The notes: generated from the letters alone by a model not told the origin. A DNA stretch of 64,000 nt from Paenibacillus sp. E222 (GCF_013401555.1 NZ_CP058552.1:1550001-1614000); one strand, 5' to 3'; counted from the first letter of the stretch, positions 25,509-34,717 are shown. Made by a program: numbers and translations.

Positions 25509-26507
25509 ATGCGTAAAGTAGGACTCGTAATGCGTAAAATTCAATTCACGGAGGCCCAGGGCCCGCGCGTATTTGCAGATCGTCTGAAGCAGATCGGGCT
25601 GGAGCTGGGCGTGGAGATTGTGTTCATCTCGCCTGAGCGCCATGTCAGCGGGTATGACTGGTTGCCGGGTTATGAGCATGAGAAGGGCGACCTGGTGAAC
25701 TATGATATTGTACTGGACCAGATATATAGCCAAAATATAGAGCATGTCATCTACACCGTATCCGGGTTTACGTTCCTGAAGATGTTTTTACCGAAGAGTG
25801 TGTTGTTCCCGCACAGCTTTCCCGACCCGGCGCTGACGGGGTACGAGATGATGAAGCCATTTTATACGATGGTGGATAAAGCAATTGTGCAGACAGAGTT
25901 TTTGAAAACGGAACTGGGCCGCAATTTTGGTGTACATGACGTGAACGTCATCCCGATTGGCTTCAGCGAAGAGCTCGCAAACCGCCACTACGACCCGAGT
26001 CAGGTTGTGCATAATCGCGTGCTCTGGATCGGTCGGGATGAAGCGAATCGTCGCCCGGATCTGGTGCTGGAATACGCCCGGCAGAACCCGGACAAGGAAG
26101 TATACATGGTATTCGGCGGTCGCCGCTATGAGGAAAGCATGAAGAAATACAACATTCCGGACAATGTAAAATTGCAATTCGCGCTGACACAGGATGAAGT
26201 ATTTACCCTGATGAACTCGTCCAAGGTGTATTGGAGCTGTTCTGCCTTTGATACGTTTGCAATGCCGCTGACCGAAGCGATGGCGATGGGCAAAATGGTG
26301 GTGAAACCGGAGCATGCCTGCTATGGTCACATTCGATCAACGCATGCCTTTGCAGGCAACGAGGATAACTGGTTTGAACTGGTGAACATGGCTGCTGCTG
26401 CGCCGCGCAGTGTGTCGGAAGACAACCGGGAGTATGCCTTTGGTGCTTTTTCGCGCACGATCATGAAAGAAGGATATCGGGAGTTCTTTGCCAACTGGTT
26501 GAAGTGA
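25509..26507 (+). CDS. Family 4-type glycosyltransferase
   Basis: The 332-residue protein has a GT-B pattern. The N-terminal domain ends near VIPIGFSEE, and the C-terminal domain has RVLWIGRDEANRRPDLVLE, VYMVFGG and the nucleotide-sugar-binding stretch DTFAMPLTEAMAMGK. There is no signal peptide. ATG 25509 follows GAGGGG; GTG 25500 is too close to the ribosome site. It is cotranscribed with the kinase-like gene. Donor and acceptor are unknown. Confidence 0.75.
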   Translation: MRKVGLVMRKIQFTEAQGPRVFADRLKQIGLELGVEIVFISPERHVSGYDWLPGYEHEKGDLVNYDIVLDQIYSQNIEHVIYTVSGFTFLKMFLPKSVLFPHSFPDPALTGYEMMKPFYTMVDKAIVQTEFLKTELGRNFGVHDVNVIPIGFSEELANRHYDPSQVVHNRVLWIGRDEANRRPDLVLEYARQNPDKEVYMVFGGRRYEESMKKYNIPDNVKLQFALTQDEVFTLMNSSKVYWSCSAFDTFAMPLTEAMAMGKMVVKPEHACYGHIRSTHAFAGNEDNWFELVNMAAAAPRSVSEDNREYAFGAFSRTIMKEGYREFFANWLK

Positions 26508-26641
26508 AACTTGCAGATGCAGGCTCTAGCGACGTCGGGTTCTATTGGAGCAACAATAGCAACGAGGCAACAGGGCCAGAAGGACAGGTGCAGGATGAGC
26601 AGCCAGTGGTGAATAGAAAACGGAGACAAAAAGGCTTCTAA
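26504..26641 (+). CDS. Possible small protein overlapping the glycosyltransferase stop
   Basis: A GTG start overlaps the glycosyltransferase stop as GTGA, and a 45-codon frame follows. It encodes a hydrophilic Asn/Ser/Glu-rich protein with a basic tail (NRKRRQKGF). The 4-nt overlap is the usual form of coupled translation. The stop lies exactly where a tandem 12-bp repeat and the terminator begin. I recognise no family, and a chance frame is possible. Confidence 0.35.
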   Translation: MKLADAGSSDVGFYWSNNSNEATGPEGQVQDEQPVVNRKRRQKGF

Positions 26642-26684
26642 AAAGGCTTCTAATTGGGCAGGGCACCCGATCAGGAGCCTTTTT
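26640..26684 (+). terminator. Terminator after the glycosyltransferase genes
   Basis: AAAAAGGCTTCT (26640-26651) pairs with AGGAGCCTTTTT (26673-26684) apart from one mismatch. The left arm is an exact tandem duplicate of 26628-26639. Confidence 0.75.
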
Positions 26685-26826
26685 GTTGTGCCGAAATCAA
26701 TAGGTGTTCCGATAGCGCTGAACAGGAGCTGTATTAATTTGACCCGAATGAAATGGACATATTTTAGTATTTATCAAAAAAAGGCCGGGTGTTATGCTTT
26801 GGGCGTAAGGAAGGAGTGATTTCCTA

Positions 26827-28878
26827 ATGAAAGCGCTATCTGCGAGAGAATATCAGATTCTGCATTTTCTGTTGGAGCGTCGGGATTTCGTTCCGGTCAA
26901 AGAAATGGCCAGTCAGATGAACTGGTCTGAAAAAACGATTTACAGGGAACTGAATGCGTTGGAGCACAGCTTGAATCGTCGGGGGATTCACCTTGAACGA
27001 AAGCCGGGAACGGGGATTGCACTTGCATTAACGCAGGAGCAGACGATGGAGCTGAGAAGCACGCAGTTGATGCCTGGAAAAAAGATGGTGCCCAGCCTTT
27101 CAGTCGAGGCCAGAAGAATCAAAATATTGACGAATCTGCTATACGATTCTCCTGAGGAAACCTCCATCAACAAGCTGTCGGAGCAATATTTTATTGGTAA
27201 GGCATCGATTGTGAATGATCTCAAGGCGATTGAAGAACGAATTGCACCTTTTCAACTGCGGCTGGAGAAAAGTCAGCTTGGGACCCGTCTTATCGGATCA
27301 GAGATCGATATCCGCAAAGCGATGGCCTCTCTGATTCACGAGCTTGTCAATGAGGACCAGAAGCAGGAAGAGGAGCATGCACAGGAGCATGAAGCCCGGA
27401 TCGATGGCAATACGCTAGGAGAGCTGGTCAGGCATTTTGGCTCCGATCCGGTAGAAGGTATACGGTGCATTCTGGAAGAAACCGAGCAGCAATTAGGGTA
27501 CACCATTGGTGATCCATATTACATCAACCTGCTGACTCACCTGCTGATTTGCATCCGCAGATTGAAGAATGGCAAAGCCCTTCGCCTGGCCGACGGTGTT
27601 TCTGAGCATCCGGTAACCGATCCCAGTGTGTATGCCATTGCCAAAAATATGGCCGCAAGGATCAGTGAGCAATGCGAGCTGGAGCTGCCGGGAGAAGAAA
27701 TTTATTTTATCTATCAGTATCTGATCTCTTCAGGCATGAGCTTGCCTTCCCTGAACCTGGAGCTGTCGGGTCTGATGGACAAGGCGTGTGCACAGTCCCA
27801 AGCGATGGTCCGGGAATTGATTCAGACTGTGTCCGTAATGATTCATCGTGACCTCACAACAGACGAGCAGTTGTATAAGGGACTGATCATTCATTTCAAA
27901 CCGATGCTGAACCGTCTCAAATACAACATCGCCATTCATAATCCTCTGCTGGAGGATATTCGCAGGGAGTATGCCGAGATTTTTACCTTGGTTAGCCTGG
28001 GAATGCTGCCCATTGCTGAGGCCTCCGGTTTAAACTCGTTCAGTGATGATGAGATCAGTTACCTGGTCCTTTATTTTCAGGCGTCCATTGAGAAAAACAG
28101 TAAAAAGAAAAAAGTCGTTCTGGTCTGCTCTACGGGAATAGGCACCTCCCATTTGCTGAAAAGCCGGATCAATCGTTCATTCCCTGAATGGGAGGTCGTG
28201 GACGTCATTTCAGCAAGCTGGTTCAAGCAAATGGAGGATTGGGCAGATATCGATCTGATCATATCGACCGTGAAACTGGAGCATCAGAATCTGCCGATTG
28301 TGTATGTGTCAGCACTCCTGAATGACACCGATGTCAGTCAAATCAAGGCCAAGCTTGATGAGGAAAGGGTCATTCCCGATCCCAACAAGATGCCGTCGTT
28401 TTCACTGCTCGAAGCGTACTTCCAGCCCTCTTGTTTCCATATGGAAACAAATACAAAAGAGCAGGCGGCAGAAGAGATAACATCCCGTAGGAAGCTGTTT
28501 GCATCCGTACTCACAGCCGCAGGTGCGGACGGTAACCTGCATAACCGAATGTTTGCCGAGGCCAGGCTGAACAAGCATTTGTCCATTTTCCTGCTGCGCA
28601 GTGAGCTGACCGCCAATCCGGTCGTCGGTTTTAATGTAACGAAGGGCGAAGCGGGAAAAGGCAAACTTGAAATTGTAATCGCTTTCTCTAACGACGGACC
28701 ATTCATTGAATTGTTGATGGAGATAAACAGCTTGTTCAAGTGCAAGTGGATATATGACCAGATTATGAGGGTGAACACACCTCTGGAGCTTGCAGAGATT
28801 TTACAATCCCGTCAGTCCGGCAAGTCCGGGCATACCCAGAAGGAGGAGACGTATGGATATCACCAAAATTATCAATGA
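26827..28878 (+). CDS. PRD-domain PTS-dependent transcriptional activator (MtlR/LicR type)
   Basis: The 683-residue regulator reads, in order: HTH_11 (about 1-60, VKEMASQMNWSEKTIYREL), a second HTH (about 95-170), PRD1 (about 195-300, H238), PRD2 (about 315-420, H356), an EIIB-like domain (about 428-510) with phosphocysteine C434 in VCSTGIGTSHL, and a C-terminal EIIA-like domain (about 525-662). The EIIA-like domain lacks a recognisable PHG-type active histidine. In PRD2, YLVLYFQASIE has Tyr where relatives usually have the second regulatory His. Phosphorylation by the PTS should tune its activity. Its 3' end overlaps the IIA gene by 26 nt. A near-perfect cre sequence (TGAAAGCGCTATCT) covers its start codon. 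Confidence 0.87.
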   Translation: MKALSAREYQILHFLLERRDFVPVKEMASQMNWSEKTIYRELNALEHSLNRRGIHLERKPGTGIALALTQEQTMELRSTQLMPGKKMVPSLSVEARRIKILTNLLYDSPEETSINKLSEQYFIGKASIVNDLKAIEERIAPFQLRLEKSQLGTRLIGSEIDIRKAMASLIHELVNEDQKQEEEHAQEHEARIDGNTLGELVRHFGSDPVEGIRCILEETEQQLGYTIGDPYYINLLTHLLICIRRLKNGKALRLADGVSEHPVTDPSVYAIAKNMAARISEQCELELPGEEIYFIYQYLISSGMSLPSLNLELSGLMDKACAQSQAMVRELIQTVSVMIHRDLTTDEQLYKGLIIHFKPMLNRLKYNIAIHNPLLEDIRREYAEIFTLVSLGMLPIAEASGLNSFSDDEISYLVLYFQASIEKNSKKKKVVLVCSTGIGTSHLLKSRINRSFPEWEVVDVISASWFKQMEDWADIDLIISTVKLEHQNLPIVYVSALLNDTDVSQIKAKLDEERVIPDPNKMPSFSLLEAYFQPSCFHMETNTKEQAAEEITSRRKLFASVLTAAGADGNLHNRMFAEARLNKHLSIFLLRSELTANPVVGFNVTKGEAGKGKLEIVIAFSNDGPFIELLMEINSLFKCKWIYDQIMRVNTPLELAEILQSRQSGKSGHTQKEETYGYHQNYQ

Positions 28879-29317
28879 ACGGTTGATCAAGCTGGATCTC
28901 CAGGCACGAACCAAGGATGAAGCCATTGAGGAGCTGGCAGATTTGCTGGAAAAGGACGGCGCCTTGTCCTCCAAGGAGGCTTTTATCAAGGATGTGTATT
29001 TAAGGGAGGAAGAAGGCCAGACGGGTCTGGAGAATCATGTCGCTATTCCTCACGGCAAATCAGCCGCTGTACTCAAAACCTCGCTTGCCATCGGGCGGAC
29101 AGCACATGCGCTTGAATGGGAAACGCTGGATGGCAAACCGGTGCATGTCATTATTATGTTTGCCGTACGGCTGGTGGATCGAAATACAACCCACATGAAG
29201 CTGCTGGTCCAGGTTGCAGAGATGCTTGCCGATGAGGAGGTGTTGGAGCGTTTGCTGCACGAGCCTGATCCGGCCATGATTATGGATCTGTTTGCGCGCA
29301 GGGAGAGTGTGTCGTAG
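28853..29317 (+). CDS. PTS fructose-family EIIA component
   Basis: The 154-residue EIIA of the fructose/mannitol family has its phosphohistidine in VAIPHGKS (H67). It takes phosphate from HPr and passes it to the separate EIIB encoded 63 nt downstream. ATG 28853 follows AAGGAGGAG; the earlier in-frame start at 28790 lies within the regulator gene and is rejected. Confidence 0.88.
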   Translation: MDITKIINERLIKLDLQARTKDEAIEELADLLEKDGALSSKEAFIKDVYLREEEGQTGLENHVAIPHGKSAAVLKTSLAIGRTAHALEWETLDGKPVHVIIMFAVRLVDRNTTHMKLLVQVAEMLADEEVLERLLHEPDPAMIMDLFARRESVS

Positions 29318-29380
29318 AACAGAGGGTATTACGATGTTGATTAAAAAGGAACGCACGACATCATATTTGGAGGGATACGG

Positions 29381-29698
29381 ATGAACATTGTAGCTGTAGC
29401 CGCTTGCACTGCAGGTATTGCCCACACCTATATTGCCAAGGAAAAATTGATCAAAGGTGCAAAGGCCCGCGGACATGAGATTAAAGTGGAGACTCAGGGA
29501 ACCATTGGCACAGAAAACGAGCTTAGCCGGGAAGAAATTCGAGATGCTGATGTGATTATAGTGGCCGCAGATATCAAGATTGGTGGAGAAGAACGGTTCA
29601 AAGGCAAACGAATCATTCGAGTGAAAACGGAAACGGTCATTAAAGCCCCGATTAAATTTATTGAAAAGGTGGAGCAGACTTTAGGCATATCCTCATAA
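29381..29698 (+). CDS. PTS fructose-family EIIB component
   Basis: The 105-residue stand-alone EIIB-Fru has its phosphocysteine in AACTAGIAHTYIA (C9). It transfers phosphate to the sugar carried by EIIC. EIIC begins 15 nt downstream. Confidence 0.9.
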   Translation: MNIVAVAACTAGIAHTYIAKEKLIKGAKARGHEIKVETQGTIGTENELSREEIRDADVIIVAADIKIGGEERFKGKRIIRVKTETVIKAPIKFIEKVEQTLGISS

Positions 29699-29713
29699 AA
29701 GGGAGGCAGGACG

Positions 29714-30805
29714 ATGAGCGCAAAATCCAATCACGCAGGTTCAGTCATCAAGGGCCATCTGTTAACAGGCATTTCCTATATGATTCCTCTGATCGTTGCA
29801 TCAGGTCTGTGTATTGCGCTGGGTCAGGTGTTGGGCGGGGCGGATGTGGGCAAGGCGGAAGGAACGATTCCGTATATGATCAACCAGATCGGCGGTTGGG
29901 GCATGGGGCTGGTTGTACCTTTAATCTGCGCAGCGATTGCGTATTCGATCTCTGACCGCCCAGGCATTGCTCCGGGATTGATTGTTGGTTTTATATGCAG
30001 TCAGATTCAGGCGGGGTTTATTGGTGGCATGCTGGGAGGTTTTCTGGTGGGTTACGTCGTGGTTGCCATCCGAAAATATGTGAAGCTGCCCAAGTCCATG
30101 CAGGGATTAATGCCTGTGCTTGTGATTCCGTTTCTGGCTACACTCATATCCGGTTTGGGTATCTTCCTCGTCATCGGTCAGCCGATTGTCTGGCTGCAGG
30201 ACAGCCTTACCCATGTGCTTGAATCGATGCAGGGCGGTTCCAAATTTGTATTGGGGGCCATTCTTGGCCTGATGGCGACCTTTGATTTTGGAGGACCTGT
30301 CAATAAAACGATGTCGCTGTTTGCGGATGGCATGTTGGTCCAGGGCATCTACGGGCCGGAGGCGGTCAAGTTTGTCGGCTCAATCATTCCACCACTCGGC
30401 ATTACCCTGTCGTATTTCCTGACGAGAAACAAATATACGGCGGCAGAAAAGGAATCATTAAAGGCAGCATTTCCCATGGGCATCTGTATGGTGACGGAGG
30501 GCGTCATTCCGATTGCCGCAAGAGATCTGATTCGGGTGGTGACTTCCTGTGTCATCGGCTCAGCGATAGCGGGCGGTCTGATTATGATCTGGGGTGTTGA
30601 AGCTCCGGTACCGCATGGCGGGCTGTTTGTTGTCCCTCTTTTCACGCATCCGTGGCTGTTTATGTTGTCGCTGCTCATTGGAACCAGCATCTGTGGCGTA
30701 ACCTTATCGCTGTTAAAGAAGCCGGTTACAGCGATGGATGAAGAATTCGACGATACCGAAGACGAAAGCGTAAGCTTCGACGACATTGTGTTCAAGGTGG
30801 AGTAA
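29714..30805 (+). CDS. PTS fructose-family EIIC permease
   Basis: The 363-residue membrane permease of the fructose PTS family begins GHLLTGISYMIPLIVASGL. The internal FDFGGPVNKTMSLFADGM and GICMVTEGVIPIAARD are characteristic sugar-channel motifs. About nine to ten membrane segments are expected. The acidic tail (DDTEDESVSFDDIVF) is short. With IIA and IIB as separate proteins it forms one complete transporter. The substrate is probably a ketose or a related sugar. Confidence 0.88.
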   Translation: MSAKSNHAGSVIKGHLLTGISYMIPLIVASGLCIALGQVLGGADVGKAEGTIPYMINQIGGWGMGLVVPLICAAIAYSISDRPGIAPGLIVGFICSQIQAGFIGGMLGGFLVGYVVVAIRKYVKLPKSMQGLMPVLVIPFLATLISGLGIFLVIGQPIVWLQDSLTHVLESMQGGSKFVLGAILGLMATFDFGGPVNKTMSLFADGMLVQGIYGPEAVKFVGSIIPPLGITLSYFLTRNKYTAAEKESLKAAFPMGICMVTEGVIPIAARDLIRVVTSCVIGSAIAGGLIMIWGVEAPVPHGGLFVVPLFTHPWLFMLSLLIGTSICGVTLSLLKKPVTAMDEEFDDTEDESVSFDDIVFKVE

Positions 30806-30897
30806 GGTTTGTTGAAGATGGGTCGGGCGCGAGCACACGCTGGTCATGTTTCATGACGAATTTTAATTTGAATACCATCCAAGGGAGATGTGAGCTT

Positions 30898-31806
30898 ATG
30901 TTGATTACGATGAAGGAATTGCTTAAAGCAGCCAAAGAACACAAATTTGCAGTAGGCGCGTTTAACGTAGCGGACAGCACCTTTTTAAGGGCGGTCATTG
31001 AGGAGGCGGAGCATTCCAATTCCCCGGCAATTATCGCCATTCACCCCACCGAGCTTGAATTTTTGACGGATGAATTTTTGGCGTATGCCAGACAGCGTGC
31101 ACTGGCCAGCCATGTTCCGCTGGTGATCCATCTCGATCATGGTGGCTCCATTGCTGATATCATCCGGGCGATCAAGTGTGGATTTACATCTGTCATGATT
31201 GACGGCTCTCTGCTCCCTTATGAAGAAAATGTGGCGTTGACCAAACAGGCGGTGGAGATTGCGCACGCTGCTTCCGTATCGGTTGAAGGGGAATTGGGCA
31301 CGATCGGTCAGACCGGCAACTCGATTGAAGGCGGCGTATCGGTGGTCACTTACACAGACCCGGCGCAGGCGCAGGATTTTGTAGCCCGTACGGGGATCGA
31401 TACACTCGCGGTGGCTATCGGTACAGCCCATGGCATATATCCAAAGCATATCAAACCGGAGCTGCAAATGGATATTCTGAAAGAAATCAGCCAATTGGTC
31501 GATATTCCTCTCGTTCTTCACGGTGGCTCTGCCAACCCGGATCAGGAGGTATCGGACTCCGTTCAGCTGGGCATTTGCAAAATTAATATATCCAGCGATA
31601 TGAAGCACGCATATTTCAAAAAAGCTCGCGAAATTTTAAGCACAACCGAGTTATGGGACCCTAACGCGATTTACCCGGAATGCATTACTGAGGCCCGAAA
31701 CGTCATTCGCTATAAAATGGAGCTGTTCCATTCGGTCGGCAAAGCCGATTTGTACAAAGGATTGCGTTATGAACAGCGCCAGGCTGAAAGTGTCAGCCTT
31801 TACTGA
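30898..31806 (+). CDS. Class II ketose-phosphate aldolase (GatY/KbaY/FbaA family)
   Basis: The 302-residue zinc aldolase has VIHLDHGGS (catalytic D80, zinc ligand H81), VEGELGTIG, GTAHGIYP and LHGGSA carrying the remaining metal and phosphate contacts. It cleaves a ketose (bis)phosphate to dihydroxyacetone phosphate and an aldehyde. ATG 30898 follows AAGGGAG by 10 nt; the upstream ATG at 30853 has no site. It is last in the PTS operon. No sugar-phosphate kinase is present in the operon. Confidence 0.87.
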   Translation: MLITMKELLKAAKEHKFAVGAFNVADSTFLRAVIEEAEHSNSPAIIAIHPTELEFLTDEFLAYARQRALASHVPLVIHLDHGGSIADIIRAIKCGFTSVMIDGSLLPYEENVALTKQAVEIAHAASVSVEGELGTIGQTGNSIEGGVSVVTYTDPAQAQDFVARTGIDTLAVAIGTAHGIYPKHIKPELQMDILKEISQLVDIPLVLHGGSANPDQEVSDSVQLGICKINISSDMKHAYFKKAREILSTTELWDPNAIYPECITEARNVIRYKMELFHSVGKADLYKGLRYEQRQAESVSLY

Positions 31807-31881
31807 GGCTTGCGCTTGCTGGTGACCAGGCGCAAGGAACCCTGAGTAATTGGCCAATCTCATCATCACATAAAAATCAGG

Positions 31882-31927
31882 AAGCCCTCATTCACGAACT
31901 CAAATGTTTGTGGAATGAAGGGCTTTA
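31882..31927 (+). terminator. Terminator of the PTS/aldolase operon
   Basis: AAGCCCTCATTC pairs with GAATGAAGGGCTT with a single bulge and is followed by TTT. A smaller hairpin without T-run (CTTGCGC/GCGCAAG) precedes it at 31809-31836. Confidence 0.75.
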
Positions 31928-32031
31928 TGATGTGATACAATCCTGTCATATTCATATCTCAAGTCAACGGATATCAGCTTCAGTTTGGAATCGTGAGAAA
32001 CGAGCTGAGCTTAGGAGAAGGGGGCGTTTCA

Positions 32032-32316
32032 ATGACAGGGCTAGTTCTATGGATACTCCTTGTTTGGGTTGGACTGCTGTTGATCGAGTGGGTGATCTAT
32101 CGATTGCAGGGACGTCGAATGACCGGGGTCCAATATATACTGCCATGTGTGGCCTTGCTCGGCGGAGCCGTTGTGATCATGATTAGCATCGATATTGGCG
32201 GGTGGAACGGCATTGGTTATGCCTTGCTTGGCGTATCGCTGGGTACAGCGGGGATGTTGACACTCATTACGGTGGCGATCATGGATGTGGTGTTTCGGCG
32301 TCGGAGAAGGAATTAA
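32032..32316 (+). CDS. Small three-helix membrane protein
   Basis: The 94-residue protein has three hydrophobic segments (about 2-20, 33-53, 58-82) and an Arg-rich tail (RRRRRN) placing the C-terminus inside by the positive-inside rule. ATG 32032 follows AGGAGAAGGGGG; the upstream ATG 31993 lacks a site. It loosely resembles YesK-type proteins, but I do not recognise it with confidence. The gene is monocistronic. Confidence 0.6.
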   Translation: MTGLVLWILLVWVGLLLIEWVIYRLQGRRMTGVQYILPCVALLGGAVVIMISIDIGGWNGIGYALLGVSLGTAGMLTLITVAIMDVVFRRRRRN

Positions 32317-32429
32317 TCGCAGGGTTAAGCTGCGGTACAGTTAGAGTGAATTGGGCGGACGGGATGGTTGCAGGAATACATTCGTCTGTGATATATTGAC
32401 ATTAATTATGACAAGGGAGGTGAAGACAG

Positions 32430-32591
32430 GTGAATCACGAGATGTTTAACAACCGTATTAGCCAGCTGCCGATTGCTATGGCTGGCATTGTTCATACTTT
32501 TCTGACCAACGGGAGAAGTCTGTCCAATTTTGAATATACGGAAGTTAACATTTGCGAGAAGATGCCTGCCTTGACCTCATTCGGACGATAA
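32430..32591 (+). CDS. 53-residue ORF upstream of the ABC-F gene, possible leader
   Basis: GTG 32430 lies 9 nt after a strong GGGAGG ribosome site. A 53-codon frame runs to TAA at 32589 and reads like a real protein start (MNHEMFNNRISQLPIA). Nineteen nt after the stop a terminator stem begins, and 98 nt after the stop the ABC-F gene starts. ABC-F resistance genes in Firmicutes are often controlled by ribosome stalling on an upstream ORF with a terminator, so a leader role is plausible. At 53 codons it is longer than the usual leader peptides, and it could be an independent small protein. Confidence 0.5.
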   Translation: MNHEMFNNRISQLPIAMAGIVHTFLTNGRSLSNFEYTEVNICEKMPALTSFGR

Positions 32592-32610
32592 GCAATTTTG
32601 CTTGAATTCT

Positions 32611-32646
32611 GAAGGGCCGCGGAGCTAACCTCCTGCGGCTCTTTTT
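32611..32646 (+). terminator. Terminator or attenuator before the ABC-F gene
   Basis: GCCGCGGAG pairs with CTCC-T-GCGGC around a 5-nt loop and is followed by CTTTTTG. A short AAGCAA/TTGCTT hairpin at 32590-32603 precedes it. It lies between the short ORF and the ABC-F ribosome site. Confidence 0.8.
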
Positions 32647-32689
32647 GTGTTGCGGTCAGGATCTTCCAATCCATAGGAGGAACCTTATT

Positions 32690-34681
32690 ATGATGATAAT
32701 TAGTGCACAACAACTGACCCAATACCACGGAGCACATCTGGTGCTGGATGGCATTGCGTTTGAAATTATGGAAGGCGACAAGGTCGCCTTGATCGGTCGC
32801 AACGGAAGCGGCAAAACGACATTAATGCGTCTGATGGCACGATTGAACCAGCCAGATGAAGGACAATTGATGATCAAGAAGGATACACGTATCGGATACG
32901 TTGCTCAGGTGCCGGAAGGAATGGACGATTACACGGTGCTTGATGTGCTGAGTCTTGGATTCAGAGAGCTTATGGCGTGCCGGAGTCAAATGAAGGATAT
33001 GGAGCAGCAGATGTCCGATCCAGACTGTGTAGCCGATCCGAACCAATTGGAACGACTGTTAAAGCGGTACGCGGCATTGCAGGAACAGTTTGAGCGTGAG
33101 GGTGGATATGAGATGGATGCCCGGATCGATCAGGTGGCGGGCGGTCTGGATATTGCCAAGGAGCATTACGGATGGCGTTTTGGTTCGTTGTCTGGTGGTG
33201 AACAGACCCGGGTTGTGCTGGCTTCACAGCTAATTGTAAGGCCCGATCTGTTATTGCTGGATGAGCCGACCAACCACCTTGATCTGGAGCGGGTGGAATG
33301 GCTGGAAGGATTTTTGCGCGAGTACACAGGTACGATTATCCTGATCTCACATGATCGCTACTTTTTGGACCGTGTAGCATCCCGGACGTTGGAGCTGGAA
33401 GATGGAGAAGCGCAGACGTCAGCTGGTGGTTATACGGAATATATGAAAGTGAAGGAACAACGACTGCTGCAGCAATTTGAGGCGTTCAAGGAGCAGCAGA
33501 AGGTGATCAAAAAAATGAAAGAAACGATCCGCCAACTGGAAGAATGGGGCCGAGTCGGGGGGAATGAAAAGTTCTTCCGGCGCGCGGCTTCGATGCGTAA
33601 AGCAATCGAACGGATGGAACAGGTGAAACGCCCGGTATTGGAGCGGCGTAACGCCGACTTCGATGTACATCCTACAGACCGTACGGGAAAACGGGTGGCC
33701 GTTATGGAACAGGTCGAAAAGGCTTATGGAGAACGCCAGATTCTGCGCGGTGTATCAGGATTACTCGAATATGGCGACAAAATTGCCCTTATTGGACGTA
33801 ATGGTTCAGGCAAAACAACGTTGTTCAAGCTGTTGCTTGGAGAGGAACAGCCAAGTGCAGGCAACCTGGAGTGGGGTGCACGTGTAGATGTTGGTTATCT
33901 GGCCCAGCAGGAGGAGCCTTCCAATCCGAAGCTGAATGTGCTGGAGTACTTCCGTCTGGAAGCGGGCGTGGAAGAAGGAGAAGCACGCGGCATTTTGGCC
34001 CGGTATCTATTCTATGGAGCAGATGTATTTCGCTCGGTAGGACAGTTATCCGGCGGTGAATGGACACGGCTAAGGCTTGCATTGCTGGTGCAGCGCAAGC
34101 CGAATGTGCTGCTGCTGGATGAACCGACCAACCATCTGGATATTGCTTCAAGGGAAGCACTCGAAGAGTCGCTGGTTGATTTCGAAGGCACGGTGCTTGC
34201 CATCTCGCATGACCGCTACTTCGTCAATCGACTCGCTTCCCGTGTGTGGGAACTGGAGAATGGGCGGATGACTGCTTATCTTGGAGATTATGAAGCCTAT
34301 CGCGAGAAGAAGCTTGATCTGCAAGCCCGCGCAGCCGCGACAAATCAGGCTACAGCAGGAGCGGAGACGTCACCCCGAGGTACTGCCGTTGGGGCAGGAG
34401 CAGGGGGTTCTTCTCACGGGACTGCTGCTGCGGCTGGATCAGGCAAGCTGAACAATCCTTGCTTCTTCCAGGCTGGGAACACTGGAAAGAGCCGTGACAG
34501 CGAGCGTACTGCGGAGAAGCTGGAGCAGGTCATGGCACACCTGGAGACCCGGCTCCGGGAACTGGATCAACAGCTCGAAACGGTGGCGAATGATCCGTTT
34601 GCTTTGGAACAGATGTGGAACGAGCGAGAGCAATTGTCGGCGGAATACAATGAACTGCTCGCCCAATGGGCCGAATTATAA
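32690..34681 (+). CDS. ABC-F family ATPase (ribosome-associated)
   Basis: The roughly 663-residue soluble protein has two ABC domains and no membrane segment. Domain 1 has Walker A GRNGSGKTTLMRL, signature LSGGEQTRV and LLLDEPTNHLDLE. A charged interdomain linker spans about 245-310. Domain 2 has GRNGSGKTTLFKL, LSGGEWTRL and LLLDEPTNHLDI. A Gly/Ala/Ser-rich linker and C-terminal coiled coil follow (EKLEQVMAHLETRLRELDQQ). ABC-F proteins act on the ribosome in translation or in antibiotic protection. ATG 32690 lies 9 nt after AGGAGG. The upstream short ORF and terminator suggest antibiotic-inducible attenuation. Confidence 0.87.
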   Translation: MMIISAQQLTQYHGAHLVLDGIAFEIMEGDKVALIGRNGSGKTTLMRLMARLNQPDEGQLMIKKDTRIGYVAQVPEGMDDYTVLDVLSLGFRELMACRSQMKDMEQQMSDPDCVADPNQLERLLKRYAALQEQFEREGGYEMDARIDQVAGGLDIAKEHYGWRFGSLSGGEQTRVVLASQLIVRPDLLLLDEPTNHLDLERVEWLEGFLREYTGTIILISHDRYFLDRVASRTLELEDGEAQTSAGGYTEYMKVKEQRLLQQFEAFKEQQKVIKKMKETIRQLEEWGRVGGNEKFFRRAASMRKAIERMEQVKRPVLERRNADFDVHPTDRTGKRVAVMEQVEKAYGERQILRGVSGLLEYGDKIALIGRNGSGKTTLFKLLLGEEQPSAGNLEWGARVDVGYLAQQEEPSNPKLNVLEYFRLEAGVEEGEARGILARYLFYGADVFRSVGQLSGGEWTRLRLALLVQRKPNVLLLDEPTNHLDIASREALEESLVDFEGTVLAISHDRYFVNRLASRVWELENGRMTAYLGDYEAYREKKLDLQARAAATNQATAGAETSPRGTAVGAGAGGSSHGTAAAAGSGKLNNPCFFQAGNTGKSRDSERTAEKLEQVMAHLETRLRELDQQLETVANDPFALEQMWNEREQLSAEYNELLAQWAEL

Positions 34682-34717
34682 GCCATACGTGTCAGCTGGA
34701 AGGGCATTGGCAACAGA

